Assembly: GCF_014205215.1 (NCBI RefSeq)
Contig: NZ_JACHNC010000001.1
Span: 1,059,001 to 1,123,000, forward strand
Source of the DNA: Actinoplanes lobatus
GTDB taxonomy: Bacteria; Actinomycetota; Actinomycetes; Mycobacteriales; Micromonosporaceae
Length of the DNA stretch: 64,000 bases
Reading direction: 5' to 3'
Shown here: one piece after another, positions 15,196-26,055 of the stretch
How the letters are laid out: each line of letters begins with the position of its first letter
Position numbering within the stretch: the first letter of the stretch is position 1
Translations under genes and position numbers: made by a program
The notes under the pieces: model-generated
The model's input: only the letters and a program-made list of their open reading frames with translations
Databases searched by the model: none
Told to the model about the DNA's origin: nothing

Positions 15196-16764
15196 TCACT
15201 CGGTACGGAGGTCGACCACCGCGGCACGGGACGCGCCGATCTCGGCGGCCACCCGGCCCAGCAGGTCCGGCTCCACCGACGAGTCCACGGTGAGCGTCAT
15301 CAGCGCCTCGCCGCCGGCCGCGCGGCGGGACACCCGCATGGCCGCGATGTTCACCCCGGCCCGGCCCAGGGTGGTGCCGATCCGGCCGACCACGCCGGGC
15401 CGGTCGGTGTAGCGGAAGAACAGCAGCACCCCGCCCAGCGGCAGGTCGAGGTCGAAATCGTCCACCTCGACGAGCGTGGCCGCGGCCCGTCCGGCGACGC
15501 TCACGGTGCGGCCGTCCGGCAGGCCGCCGCGGACCCGGATCAGGTCGCCCGGCTCCTCGACGGCCGCCGTCTCCACCGTGACGCCGCGCTCGGCGGCCAG
15601 GTGGGGCGCGTTCACGTACGTCACCGGCTCGCTCACCACCGGCGCGAACAGCCCCTTCAGCACAGCCAGTTCGAGGACCGTGACGTCGTGCCCGGCGGCC
15701 GCCCCGTGCACCTCGACAGTCACCCGTTCGGGCAGGTGACCGGCCACCGCGGTGAGCACCCGGCCCAGCCGCTCGGCGAGCGGCAGCAGCGGGCGGACGT
15801 CCTCGTCGACCGGCCCTCCGGCGCGGACGTTCACGGCATCCGGGACGAACTCGCCGCGCAGCGCCAGGCGTACGCTGCGGGCCACCGCGAGGCCGGCCTT
15901 GTCCTGCGCCTCCACGGTCGACGCGCCCAGATGCGGGGTGACCACCACGTTGTCCAGGGCGAACAGCGGTGACTCGGTGAGCGGTTCGGTCTCGAACACG
16001 TCCAGCCCGGCGCCGGCCACCCGCCCGTCGGCGAGGGCCTCGGCCAGCGCCCGCTCGTCGACCAGCCCACCCCGGGCCGCGTTGACGATCCGCACCCCCG
16101 GTTTGACCAGCGCCAGTTCCTTCTCCCCGATCAAACCCACGGTCTCCGGGGTACGGGGAAGGTGCACCGAGATGAAGTCACTCTCCCGGAGCAGCTCCTC
16201 CAGGGTGACGAGCCGGACCCCGAGCTGGGCGGCACGGGCCGGCTGCACGTACGGGTCGTACGCGACCAGGCGTACCCCGAAGGCGGCCATGCGCTGCGCG
16301 AAGAGGACGCCGATCCGGCCCAGCCCGACCACCCCGACGATCTTGCCCTGCACCTCGACGCCGGTGTAGGCGGAGCGCCGCCAGGCGCCCGCCTTGAGCG
16401 CGGCGCTCGCCGCGGCGGTGTGCCGGGCCACCGCCAGCAGCAGCGCGACGGCCTGCTCGGCGGCGGAGACGATGTTGCTGGTGGGCGCGTTGACGACGAG
16501 CACCCCGCGGGCGGTGGCGGCGGGGACGTCGACGTTGTCCAGGCCGACGCCGGCGCGGGCGACGACTCTCAGGCGCTGCCCGGCGGCCAGGACCGGCGCG
16601 TCGATGCGGGTGGCGCTCCGGATGATCACCGCGTCGGCGTCGGCGAGGGCTTCCGCCAATGCCGCCCGATCCGTCCCGTCGACCTGTCTGACCTCGAAGT
16701 CCTCAGCCAGCACGTCGAGTGCGGCCGCTGCCAGTTCCTCGGTGACGAGCACTACGGGACTCAT
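15196..16764 (-). CDS. serA: D-3-phosphoglycerate dehydrogenase
   Basis: A 522-residue NAD-dependent dehydrogenase for the first step of serine synthesis. This is the long type: substrate/nucleotide-binding domain (about 1-310) with GLGRIG in the Rossmann fold and the catalytic Arg-Glu-His set in NAARGGLVDE, DVFETEP and TPHLGAST. An intervening ASB domain (about 320-450) and a C-terminal ACT domain (about 452-522, FFRYTDRPGVVGRIGTTL) follow, the latter binding serine for feedback inhibition. The architecture is as in M. tuberculosis SerA1. The ATG at 16762-16764 lies 15 nt after a terminator-like hairpin, and a TAGTAT hexamer ends about 8 nt before it, so a leaderless transcript independent of ilvBNC is possible. 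Confidence 0.95.
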   Translation of the reverse strand: MSPVVLVTEELAAAALDVLAEDFEVRQVDGTDRAALAEALADADAVIIRSATRIDAPVLAAGQRLRVVARAGVGLDNVDVPAATARGVLVVNAPTSNIVSAAEQAVALLLAVARHTAAASAALKAGAWRRSAYTGVEVQGKIVGVVGLGRIGVLFAQRMAAFGVRLVAYDPYVQPARAAQLGVRLVTLEELLRESDFISVHLPRTPETVGLIGEKELALVKPGVRIVNAARGGLVDERALAEALADGRVAGAGLDVFETEPLTESPLFALDNVVVTPHLGASTVEAQDKAGLAVARSVRLALRGEFVPDAVNVRAGGPVDEDVRPLLPLAERLGRVLTAVAGHLPERVTVEVHGAAAGHDVTVLELAVLKGLFAPVVSEPVTYVNAPHLAAERGVTVETAAVEEPGDLIRVRGGLPDGRTVSVAGRAAATLVEVDDFDLDLPLGGVLLFFRYTDRPGVVGRIGTTLGRAGVNIAAMRVSRRAAGGEALMTLTVDSSVEPDLLGRVAAEIGASRAAVVDLRTE

Positions 16765-16778
16765 GGACTTCGATACTA

Positions 16779-16808
16779 AAGGCCCGGCCGGTAATCCGGC
16801 CGGGCCTT
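16779..16808 (-). terminator. Terminator after ilvC
   Basis: A perfect 13-bp stem (16796-16808 with 16779-16791, AAGGCCCGGCCGG) with a 4-nt loop, 15 bp after the ilvC stop. It separates the ilvBNC transcript from serA. Confidence 0.7.
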
Positions 16809-16822
16809 CAATCGTGAATGAA

Positions 16823-18388
<1,566 letters not shown>

Positions 18389-18389
<1 letters not shown>

Positions 18390-20218
18390 CAGAGGTCGTC
18401 CTCGTCAAACGTCGGGCGCACGTCCCGGGCGAACATGATCTCGTCGTTGCTGGTGCCGGCCGCGACCATCGGCCACACCATGGCGTCCTTGCCGACCGTG
18501 AAGTCGATGACCACCGGGGCGTCGTTGATCTCCATGGCCTGCTTGATGACCTTGTCGACGTCGTCCTTCGACTCGCAGCGCAGGCCGACGCAGCCGAGCG
18601 CCTCGGCCAGCTTCACGAAGTCCGGGATCCGGTGCTTGTGCGTGCCCAGCTCGGTGTTCGAGTAGCGGCCGTCGTAGAACAGGGTCTGCCACTGCCGGAC
18701 CATGCCCAGGTTGCCGTTGTTGATCACGGCGACCTTGATCGGGATGCCCTCCAGGGCGCAGGTGGCCAGTTCCTGGTTGGTCATCTGGAAGCAGCCGTCG
18801 CCGTCGATCGCCCACACCGTGGTGCCCGGCTGCGCGACCTTGGCGCCCATCGCGGCCGGAACCGCGTAGCCCATGGTCCCGGCGCCGCCCGAGTTGAGCC
18901 AGGTGCCCGGCTTCTCGTACTTGATGAACTGGGACGCCCACATCTGGTGCTGGCCCACGCCGGCGCAGTAGATCGCGTCCGGGCCGACGATCTCGCCGAG
19001 CCGCTCGATCACGTACTGCGGGGCCAGGGTGCCGTCGGTCGGCTCCTCGTAGCCCAGCGGGTAGCGCTCACGGATGTCGTTCAGGGTCGACCACCAGGCC
19101 GCGTACTGGTCGGTGCCGCCGGCTGTGGAGGAGACCGCCGCGATCAGCTCGTCGATCACGTGCCGGGCGTCGCCGACGATCGGGACGTCCGCGTGCCGGT
19201 TCTTGCCGATCTCGGCCGGGTCGATGTCGGCGTGCACGATCTTGGCGTCCGGGGCGAACGAGTCCAGCTTGCCGGTGACCCGGTCGTCGAAGCGGGCGCC
19301 CAGGGTGACCAGCAGGTCCGCCCTCTGCAAGGCGTACACCGCCGGGACCGTGCCGTGCATGCCGGGCATGCCCAGGTGCTGCGGGTGCGAGTCGGGGAAC
19401 GCGCCGATGCCCATCAGCGTGGTGACCACCGGGATGCCGGTCAGCTCGGCCAGCTTGCGCAGCCCGTCGGTGGCGCCGGCCTTGTGCACGCCGCCGCCCA
19501 CGTACAGCACCGGGCGCTTGGCCGCGGCGATCAGCCGGGCCGCCTCGCGGATCTGCTTGCCGTGCGGGTGCAGGGTGGGCCGGTAGCCGGGCAGGTCCAG
19601 CGCGGGCGGCCACTGGAAGGTGGTCTGCGACTGGAGCACGTCCTTCGGGATGTCCACCAGGACCGGGCCGGGCCGGCCGGTGGCCGCCAGGTGGAACGCC
19701 TCGGCCAGGATCCGCGGCAGCTCCTCGGCGTTCTGCACCAGGAAGTTGTGCTTCGTGATCGGCAGGGTGATGCCCTGGATGTCCGCCTCCTGGAAGGCGT
19801 CCGTCCCGATGTAGGGCCGGCCGACCTGCCCGGTGATCGCGACGATCGGGACCGAGTCCATGTACGCGTCGGCGATCGGCGTGACCAGGTTGGTGGCGCC
19901 CGGGCCGCTGGTCGCGATGCAGACGCCGACCTTGCCGGTGGCCTGCGCGTACCCGGTGGCGGCGTGGCCCGCGCCCTGCTCGTGACGGACCAGGATGTGC
20001 CGCACCTTCGAGTCGAACAGCGGGTCGTACGCCGGCAGGATCGCTCCGCCCGGGATGCCGAACGCGACCTCTACCCCGAGGGCCTCGAGCGACCGGACGA
20101 GCGCGCCGGCACCGGTGGTGGCTACCGGGGCCACAGTGGTGGAAGCGGTGTTCACGGCCGCCGCGACGGTAGCCGGAGTGACTCGGTGGGCGAGGGATTC
20201 AGGAGTGGGTCTCGTCAT
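18389..20218 (-). CDS. ilvB: Acetolactate synthase large (catalytic) subunit
   Basis: A 609-residue TPP, FAD and Mg-dependent enzyme that makes acetolactate from two pyruvates, or acetohydroxybutyrate with 2-oxobutyrate. The pyrimidine-binding domain contains [16 protein letters not shown] with the catalytic Glu nearby, the FAD domain is in the middle, and the TPP motif [20 protein letters not shown] ... NN is near residues 455-490. A variable about 40-residue extension precedes the conserved start. The start is ATG 20216-20218; 46 nt upstream ends a rho-independent terminator, and the mRNA leader encodes a nine-residue Val-Leu-Ile peptide. It is the first gene of ilvBNC. Expression is therefore probably set by attenuation in response to branched-chain amino acids, as described for other actinobacterial ilvB genes. 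Confidence 0.96.
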
Positions 20219-20264
20219 GGCAGTTCAGACCTTTTCGGGTTGGTCGCACCGGTACTTGAGCAAC

Positions 20265-20332
20265 AAAAAAGGCCCTCGTGCGGGATGCACGGGACCTAGC
20301 GCACTCTCCTCACTCGAGGACAGTGCGCTCAG
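20265..20332 (-). promoter_or_regulatory. ilvB attenuator: pause stem and terminator
   Basis: On the minus strand the pause stem pairs 20322-20329 with 20298-20305 (8 bp perfect, AGCGCACT), overlapping the leader peptide stop. The terminator pairs 20287-20296 with 20271-20281 (10 bp with one bulged A) and is followed by six U residues (20265-20270). It ends 46 nt before ilvB. Confidence 0.75.
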
Positions 20333-20358
20333 ATAAGTACTCGGGACGCGAAGCACAT
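20329..20358 (-). CDS. ilvB leader peptide MCFASRVLI
   Basis: A nine-codon frame whose last three codons are GTA CTT ATC (Val, Leu, Ile), one for each product of the pathway, followed directly by TGA. GTA and CTT are rare codons in this high-GC genome, which would increase stalling. The ATG lies 7 nt after a recognisable -10, so it is probably the very 5' end of the mRNA. Together with the pause stem and U-tailed terminator this forms a complete attenuator. Confidence 0.7.
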   Translation of the reverse strand: MCFASRVLI

Positions 20359-20362
20359 GCGG

Positions 20363-22753
20363 CTAACCTTGCCCCATCTCACGGCCTGAGTCAACTGATC
20401 CCACATTTTGATCACCACGGGTGGTGACGAAATCCGGATCACTCGGCAACAGCGCCCTGACCTGCCGCATTCCCGGGCCGAGCCGGACCACCTGACTGCG
20501 GGCCGGGGCGTCGTTGGGCGGGGTGGCCCGGGGCGCCGGCAGCGGGCGCGGCCCGGCCGGGCGCAGGGTGCGCAGCCGGGACTCGAAGTGCTCGGCCGGC
20601 ACGCCCCAGCCGAACAGCGAGCCCTGCCCGAGCCGGCAGCCGGCCTCCTCGACGATCTTCCGCTGGTCCTTCGTGCCGATCCCCTCGGCCAGCACCTCCA
20701 GGCCCAGCCGGTGCCCGAGCCGGACCACCACGTCGACCAGCGGGGCGGCCGTGCCGGTCCGCGACTCCGGCTCCGCCACCAGCGCGTGGTCGATCTTCAG
20801 GATGTCCACCGGGAGGGTCCGCAACTGGCCCAGCGACGAGTAGCCGGCGCCGAAGTCGTCCAGCGCGATCCGCACCCCGGTCTTGCGCAGCTCGGCCAGG
20901 CGGCGGACCAGCTCCTCCATGTCGGTCGCGACGGCGTGCTCGGTCACCTCCAGGACCAGGCGCTGCGGGGGGACGCCGTACTCCGCCAGCACGTCCGCGA
21001 CCTGGGCCGCGTAGTCGGAGTTGTGCAGCTCCTTGGGCGACAGGTTCACCGACAGCCAGACGTCGTGCCCCTTGGCCCGCCACTCGGCGAGCTGCTTGCA
21101 CGCCTGCTCCAGCACCCACGCGCCGATCCGGTTGATCAGGCCGGACTCCTCGGCCACCGGGATGAACTCGACCGGCGGCACCCGGCCCAGGTCCGGATGG
21201 GTCCAGCGGAGCAGCGCCTCGGCGCCGACCGGGCGCATCGACGGCAGCGCCACGACCGGCTGGAAGACCAGGCTCAGCTGGCCGCGGTCGATGGCGTGCC
21301 GCAGCTCGCCGGTGAGCGTGCCGCGGCGGCGCAGCACCTCGTCGTACCCCGCCTGGTAGCGCTCGACCCGGTTCTTGCCGCGCTGCTTGGCGTAGCGCAG
21401 GGCCAGGTCGGCGTCGTGCAGCAGCTCGCCGGTGGCGGCCACGCCCAGGCTCGCGGACAGGAAGATCGAGCCGCCGTCCACCTCGTACGGCTCCCCGAGC
21501 ACCGCGAGCAGCCGGTGCGCCGTCAGCACCGCCTCGTCGGCGTCGCCGCGCATCAGCACCGCGAACTCGTCGCCGCCGAGCCGGGCCGCCACGTCGCCGG
21601 ACAGCAGGTTGCGCCGCAGCCGGGCGCCCACCTCGGCCAGCACCGCGTCGCCGACGTCGTGGCCGCGCATGTCGTTGACGGTCTTGAAGCCGTCCATGTC
21701 GATGCCGATGAGCGCGGCCGCCCCGGTGGAGGAGCGCAGCGCCCGCTGGAGGCCACGCCGGTTGGCCAGGCCGGTCAGCGGGTCGGTGTGCGCCAGCTCA
21801 CGGAAGTGCGCCTCGCTCTGCCGCAGCCGCAGCGTGTAGCGGCGGACGTCGTCGAGCGCAAGGTACTGCCGGGCGACCAGGGCCAGGCCCACCACGGCGG
21901 CGCCGAAGTAGCCGGCCGCGTCCAGGGTCCCGCCCATGGCCAGGTGGTGGCCGAGCGCGCTGAGCAGGGCCAGCATCGGGAACACCGCGTACGCCCCGCC
22001 GCGCTCCAGCACGTCACCGGTCACCTGGACCGGCCGGTCGGCGGCCCGCACCGCCCAGGCCACCACGGCCAGCCCGGCGGTCAGCAGCAGGCCGCTGGCC
22101 AGCGTGAACCCGTCGTTGCCCCGGCAGATCCCGACGGCCAGCACATTCGCCGCGACGGCCACCAGACCGACGCCGGCCGACACCCGGACGGTGTGCCGCC
22201 GCGGCCGGTGGGCGTGCAGCGCCAGGACCGCGGTCAGGCCGAGGGAGAGCACCACCAGGACGGCCGGGACCAGGATCGCGGGACACCGGTACGGCGTCGC
22301 GTCGCCCAGGATCCGGGTCGGCCGGCTGACCAGCACCCAGCCGACGAACCAGATGGCGGCCGCGATGACCAGCCCGTCGAGCACGTGCCGGAGCGCCGCG
22401 GCCGGGCCCCGGGCGGCGCCGGGCAGCGCCACCGTCCCGGCCAGCAGGGCGACCACGCCGATCGCGGTGCCGGTGGCCACGGCCGTGGCCAGCGCCTGGG
22501 CGTGCCCGGGAGAGTGGTGGTGGCCGGTGATCAGCGCGGTGACCAGGCCGGCCAGCGCCGCGGCGGTGACCAGCGCGCCACCGGCGGCCAGCAGCAGGTG
22601 CGCCCGGCGGGCGGCGCCGGTGTGCCGGTGGCCGGAACGGGCCAGGTAGGCGACCGCCGGGACGGCGACCAGCAGGCCCACGAGTCCCGCCAGATCCATA
22701 CCGGACGGTGAGTGCACGGACACACTGTGCCCGATCTTCTTCGATTCCGACAC
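20363..22753 (-). CDS. Membrane GGDEF-EAL cyclic di-GMP enzyme
   Basis: A 796-residue composite protein. About residues 20-300 form eight or nine hydrophobic segments with His-rich loops, followed by a GGDEF domain (about 318-470, intact GGDEF at 393-397) and an EAL domain (about 480-735, EAL at 512-514, with the DDFGAG and KID motifs). The cyclase site looks functional. In the EAL domain the usual EGVE loop reads EGIG, so one conserved glutamate is missing and phosphodiesterase activity may be reduced. A long Pro/Arg-rich tail follows. The GTG at 22751-22753 was chosen; ATG at 22699, just before the first hydrophobic segment, is an alternative. It is divergent from ilvD by 65 bp, and its end contains the ilvB promoter. 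Confidence 0.88.
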   Translation of the reverse strand: MSESKKIGHSVSVHSPSGMDLAGLVGLLVAVPAVAYLARSGHRHTGAARRAHLLLAAGGALVTAAALAGLVTALITGHHHSPGHAQALATAVATGTAIGVVALLAGTVALPGAARGPAAALRHVLDGLVIAAAIWFVGWVLVSRPTRILGDATPYRCPAILVPAVLVVLSLGLTAVLALHAHRPRRHTVRVSAGVGLVAVAANVLAVGICRGNDGFTLASGLLLTAGLAVVAWAVRAADRPVQVTGDVLERGGAYAVFPMLALLSALGHHLAMGGTLDAAGYFGAAVVGLALVARQYLALDDVRRYTLRLRQSEAHFRELAHTDPLTGLANRRGLQRALRSSTGAAALIGIDMDGFKTVNDMRGHDVGDAVLAEVGARLRRNLLSGDVAARLGGDEFAVLMRGDADEAVLTAHRLLAVLGEPYEVDGGSIFLSASLGVAATGELLHDADLALRYAKQRGKNRVERYQAGYDEVLRRRGTLTGELRHAIDRGQLSLVFQPVVALPSMRPVGAEALLRWTHPDLGRVPPVEFIPVAEESGLINRIGAWVLEQACKQLAEWRAKGHDVWLSVNLSPKELHNSDYAAQVADVLAEYGVPPQRLVLEVTEHAVATDMEELVRRLAELRKTGVRIALDDFGAGYSSLGQLRTLPVDILKIDHALVAEPESRTGTAAPLVDVVVRLGHRLGLEVLAEGIGTKDQRKIVEEAGCRLGQGSLFGWGVPAEHFESRLRTLRPAGPRPLPAPRATPPNDAPARSQVVRLGPGMRQVRALLPSDPDFVTTRGDQNVGSVDSGREMGQG
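20366..20394 (-). promoter_or_regulatory. Probable ilvB promoter
   Basis: On the minus strand TTGACT (20389-20394) is separated by 17 bp from CAAGGT (20366-20371), and the leader ATG begins 7 nt later. The promoter lies inside the 3' coding end of the GGDEF-EAL gene, and transcription would start at or next to the leader ATG. Confidence 0.5.
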
Positions 22754-22818
22754 CCCCGGCGTCCCGCGCTGTGGACGGCGTGGGTGGTTCCGGGCCTGGC
22801 CGGTGGCACTATTGGGGG

Positions 22819-24666
22819 ATGCCTGAGCTGCGCTCCCGGACCTCGACCCACGGTCGCACCATGGCCGGCGCGCGCGCCCTGTGGCGCGCCACCGGCATGA
22901 CCGACGACGACTTCGGCAAGCCGATCGTCGCCATCGCCAACAGCTTCACCCAGTTCGTACCGGGTCATGTGCACCTCAAGGATCTCGGCGGCCTGGTCGC
23001 CGAGTCGATCGCCGCGGCCGGTGGCGTCGGGCGCGAGTTCAACACCATCGCGGTGGACGACGGCATCGCCATGGGTCACGGCGGCATGCTCTACTCGCTG
23101 CCCAGTCGCGAGCTGATCGCCGACGCCGTGGAGTACATGGTGAACGCGCACTGCGCCGACGCCCTGGTCTGCATCTCGAACTGCGACAAGATCACCCCCG
23201 GCATGCTGATCGCCGCCCTGCGGCTGAACATCCCGACGGTCTTCGTCTCCGGCGGCCCGATGGAGGCCGGCAAGACGATCGCCATCGAGGGCATCGTGCA
23301 CGAGAAGCTCGACCTGGTCGACGCGATGAGCGCGGCCGCCAACGACAACGTGACCGACGAGCAGCTCGACACGATCGAGCGGTCCGCCTGCCCGACCTGC
23401 GGCTCGTGTTCCGGCATGTTCACCGCCAACTCGATGAACTGCCTGACCGAGGCGATCGGCCTGTCGCTGCCCGGCAACGGCTCGACGCTGGCCACGCACG
23501 CCTCGCGCAAGGCGCTGTTCACCGAGGCCGGCCGGCTGATCGTGCAGATCGCCAAGGAGTACTACGAGAACGACGACGAGTCGGTGCTGCCGCGCTCGAT
23601 CGCCAGCCGGGACGCCTTCGACAACGCGGTGGCCCTCGACGTGGCGATGGGCGGGTCGACCAACACGATCCTGCACCTGCTGGCCGCGGCCCGCGAGGCC
23701 GACCTCGACTTCAGCGTCTCCGACATCGACGCCGTCTCGCGCCGGGTGCCCTGCCTGTCGAAGGTCGCGCCGAACAGCCCGAAGTACCACATGGAGGACG
23801 TGCACCGCGCCGGCGGCATCCCCGCCCTGCTCGGTGAGCTGCACCGCGGCGGGGTTCTGAAGGAGAACGTCCGCGCCGTGCACTCGCCGGACCTCTCCAC
23901 CTGGCTTGCCGATTGGGACATTCGGGGTGAATCACCCACCGAGCAGGCGCTGGAGCTGTTCCACGCCGCGCCCGGCGGAGTCCGCACGACCGAGCCGTTC
24001 AGCACGCGGAACCGGTGGGCGACCCTCGACACCGACGCGGAGAGCGGCTGCATCCGGTCGGTCGAGCACGCCTACACCGTCGACGGCGGCCTGGCCATCC
24101 TCTTCGGCAACCTCGCCCCGGACGGCTGCGTCGTCAAGACCGCCGGCGTCGACGAGTCGATCTGGAAGTTCACCGGCCCGGCCCGGGTCTACGAATCCCA
24201 GGACGACGCGGTCGCCGGCATCCTCGGCAAGGAGGTGGTCGAGGGCGACGTCGTGATCATCCGGTACGAAGGCCCCCGCGGCGGCCCCGGCATGCAGGAG
24301 ATGCTCTACCCCACCTCGTTCCTGAAGGGCCGGGGGCTGGGCAAGGCGTGCGCGCTGATCACCGACGGCCGGTTCTCCGGCGGCACGTCCGGGCTGTCCA
24401 TCGGCCACGTCTCCCCCGAGGCGGCGGGCGGCGGCCTGATCGCGCTGGTCGAGACCGGCGACGAGATCACCATCGACATCCCGGGCCGCAGCATCACGCT
24501 GAACGTGCACGACGACGTCCTGGCCCAGCGCCGTCACGAGCAGGAGCGGCGGCCCCGGCCCTACACGCCGGCCGATCGTCAGCGCCCGGTCTCGGCGGCG
24601 CTGCGCGCCTACGCCTCGATGGCCACCAGCGCCAGCGACGGCGCCTACCGCAAGGTCCCCGAGTAA
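22819..24666 (+). CDS. ilvD: Dihydroxy-acid dehydratase
   Basis: A 615-residue iron-sulfur enzyme that dehydrates dihydroxyisovalerate and dihydroxymethylvalerate to the keto acids used by IlvE and LeuA. Cluster cysteines are visible in [11 protein letters not shown] (Cys122) and [10 protein letters not shown] (Cys191-197), followed by [21 protein letters not shown]. The C-terminal half carries the substrate/Mg motifs [13 protein letters not shown] and [11 protein letters not shown]. The ATG at 22819 has GGGGG immediately upstream; the open frame runs further up but through the divergent gene's promoter. It is monocistronic and closed by a T-tailed hairpin. The only other gene nearby on this strand is more than 8 kb away, so it is regulated apart from ilvBNC. 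Confidence 0.96.
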   Translation: MPELRSRTSTHGRTMAGARALWRATGMTDDDFGKPIVAIANSFTQFVPGHVHLKDLGGLVAESIAAAGGVGREFNTIAVDDGIAMGHGGMLYSLPSRELIADAVEYMVNAHCADALVCISNCDKITPGMLIAALRLNIPTVFVSGGPMEAGKTIAIEGIVHEKLDLVDAMSAAANDNVTDEQLDTIERSACPTCGSCSGMFTANSMNCLTEAIGLSLPGNGSTLATHASRKALFTEAGRLIVQIAKEYYENDDESVLPRSIASRDAFDNAVALDVAMGGSTNTILHLLAAAREADLDFSVSDIDAVSRRVPCLSKVAPNSPKYHMEDVHRAGGIPALLGELHRGGVLKENVRAVHSPDLSTWLADWDIRGESPTEQALELFHAAPGGVRTTEPFSTRNRWATLDTDAESGCIRSVEHAYTVDGGLAILFGNLAPDGCVVKTAGVDESIWKFTGPARVYESQDDAVAGILGKEVVEGDVVIIRYEGPRGGPGMQEMLYPTSFLKGRGLGKACALITDGRFSGGTSGLSIGHVSPEAAGGGLIALVETGDEITIDIPGRSITLNVHDDVLAQRRHEQERRPRPYTPADRQRPVSAALRAYASMATSASDGAYRKVPE

Positions 24667-24680
24667 GGGTTCCTCCGCAG

Positions 24681-24721
24681 CGACGCCGTGGCGGCTTTCG
24701 GGCCCCACGGCGTCGTTTTTT
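24681..24721 (+). terminator. Rho-independent terminator of ilvD
   Basis: An 11-bp stem (24681-24691 with 24705-24715, CGACGCCGTGG) with a 13-nt loop is followed by TTTTTT at 24716-24721, starting 15 nt after the ilvD stop. The remaining 165 bp before the next gene (24722-24886) show nothing I can identify. Confidence 0.85.
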
Positions 24722-24886
24722 GATCGGTACGGGCATCAGCCGCGAACAACCGCGACGGCGGCCGTCCCGCCGCACCTCGCGAGGCGCTGCCCACTCCAGG
24801 CCGTGACGCGCCCGCCGGGCCGATGCGGGTGGTCACCCGCCGGGCGTACCCCGGAATGCAGTTGATCTTGATTGGTCGGCCGTGGG

Positions 24887-25882
24887 TCAGTTCCAGGTGG
24901 GGAGGGGCTGGCCGGGCTGTTTGCGGCCCAGGTACTCCAGCACCTTGCGGCAGTCCAGGTTGGGCGAACTGTAGGTGTGGCCCTTCAGCTTCTCCACGAG
25001 CGGCTGGTCGCCGGCCAGCTGATCGGACTCGTTGTGGCAGGTCAGCCGGGTGTCGACGGCGGACTGCGGGATGCGCATGACATACCGGGTGTCGGCGTGC
25101 AGGACGGTCAGCCACTCCTCGGTCTCGGCGATCGGGTAGCCGATGAACCGGCTCTCCGGGCGCACCTGAAGATCGTTGACGCCGTCGCCCAGGTCCTGCG
25201 TGGAGGTCACCGCGGTGCCGTTGATCAGGAAGGCCTGCGCGGACACCCAGGGCGCGTCGAGGCTGTTCATGAACTGGAACGCCAGCGCGGCGGCGCCCAG
25301 GTAGACGACCGACAAACCCTGCCAACCGGTAAGCGTGTGCCCGCGTTTGATCAGCCGCTCGTCGGTGGAGCGTGCCCATCGGTGGCGGAAGTGGCGGATC
25401 ACCAGCTCCACGCAGAGCGCGGTGAGAACCACGGCCAGACAACGGCGCAGGTACGAGTACGGCGAGGCCAGGGCGGTGACCGCGGCCACGATCAGGATCA
25501 GTGGCCAGAGAGCGGGCTGGATCCGGGCACGGTAGCGGATCGCGAACCAGATCGTGCCCAGGGCGATCGCGGGCAGGATGTAGTACGCATAGATGGTCAC
25601 CGTGCCGAGCGCCACCTGCACCGGAGTCGCGGCGAGCAGGGCGGTCGTGGTGGTCAGCGAATACCGCGCGACCCCGTAGATCTTGATGAGGAACAGCAGC
25701 AGGAGCAGGCTGGAGCCGACCGCCACCAGCTCCCGGGAGCTGATCCGGCCGTCCTGGTCACGGGTCTCGGCCACCGGCAGCGGGGCCGGAGGAACATCCG
25801 GTGTGGACGTCGGGTGCTGTCTCGGGACGGTCTCGGTGCTGGTCAGATGACGGGTGCGGGGACGTTTCTTCGGCTGTGCCAT
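24887..25882 (-). CDS. Integral membrane protein of unknown function
   Basis: A 331-residue protein. A Pro/Thr-rich, basic N-terminal tail (about 1-48) is followed by five or six hydrophobic segments (about 52-215, for example LVAVGSSLLLLLFLIKIYGV and LILIVAAVTALASPYSY), then a C-terminal about 110-residue domain, probably extracytoplasmic, with two cysteines (TRLTCHNES and NLDCRKVLEYL). No catalytic motif is recognised. It lies downstream of the peroxidase gene on the same strand, 173 bp away, which leaves open both co-transcription with the oxidase locus and independence. The ATG start at 25880-25882 begins MAQPKKRPR. Confidence 0.75.
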   Translation of the reverse strand: MAQPKKRPRTRHLTSTETVPRQHPTSTPDVPPAPLPVAETRDQDGRISSRELVAVGSSLLLLLFLIKIYGVARYSLTTTTALLAATPVQVALGTVTIYAYYILPAIALGTIWFAIRYRARIQPALWPLILIVAAVTALASPYSYLRRCLAVVLTALCVELVIRHFRHRWARSTDERLIKRGHTLTGWQGLSVVYLGAAALAFQFMNSLDAPWVSAQAFLINGTAVTSTQDLGDGVNDLQVRPESRFIGYPIAETEEWLTVLHADTRYVMRIPQSAVDTRLTCHNESDQLAGDQPLVEKLKGHTYSSPNLDCRKVLEYLGRKQPGQPLPTWN

Positions 25883-26055
25883 CGCCGGTCGGCCTCTCTC
25901 GGATCCCGGGTCTCCGACGGGGCCTCAGGGTAGGCATCGAAAGCAACGACACGCCAGAGGCGGCCGGGCCGGCTCTCAGTGCTGTTTCGAGGGCCCCCTT
26001 TCCGGCCGGAAGAGGGCGGCGCCGCCGCCCGAGGGGACGACGGCGCCGGTTGTTG

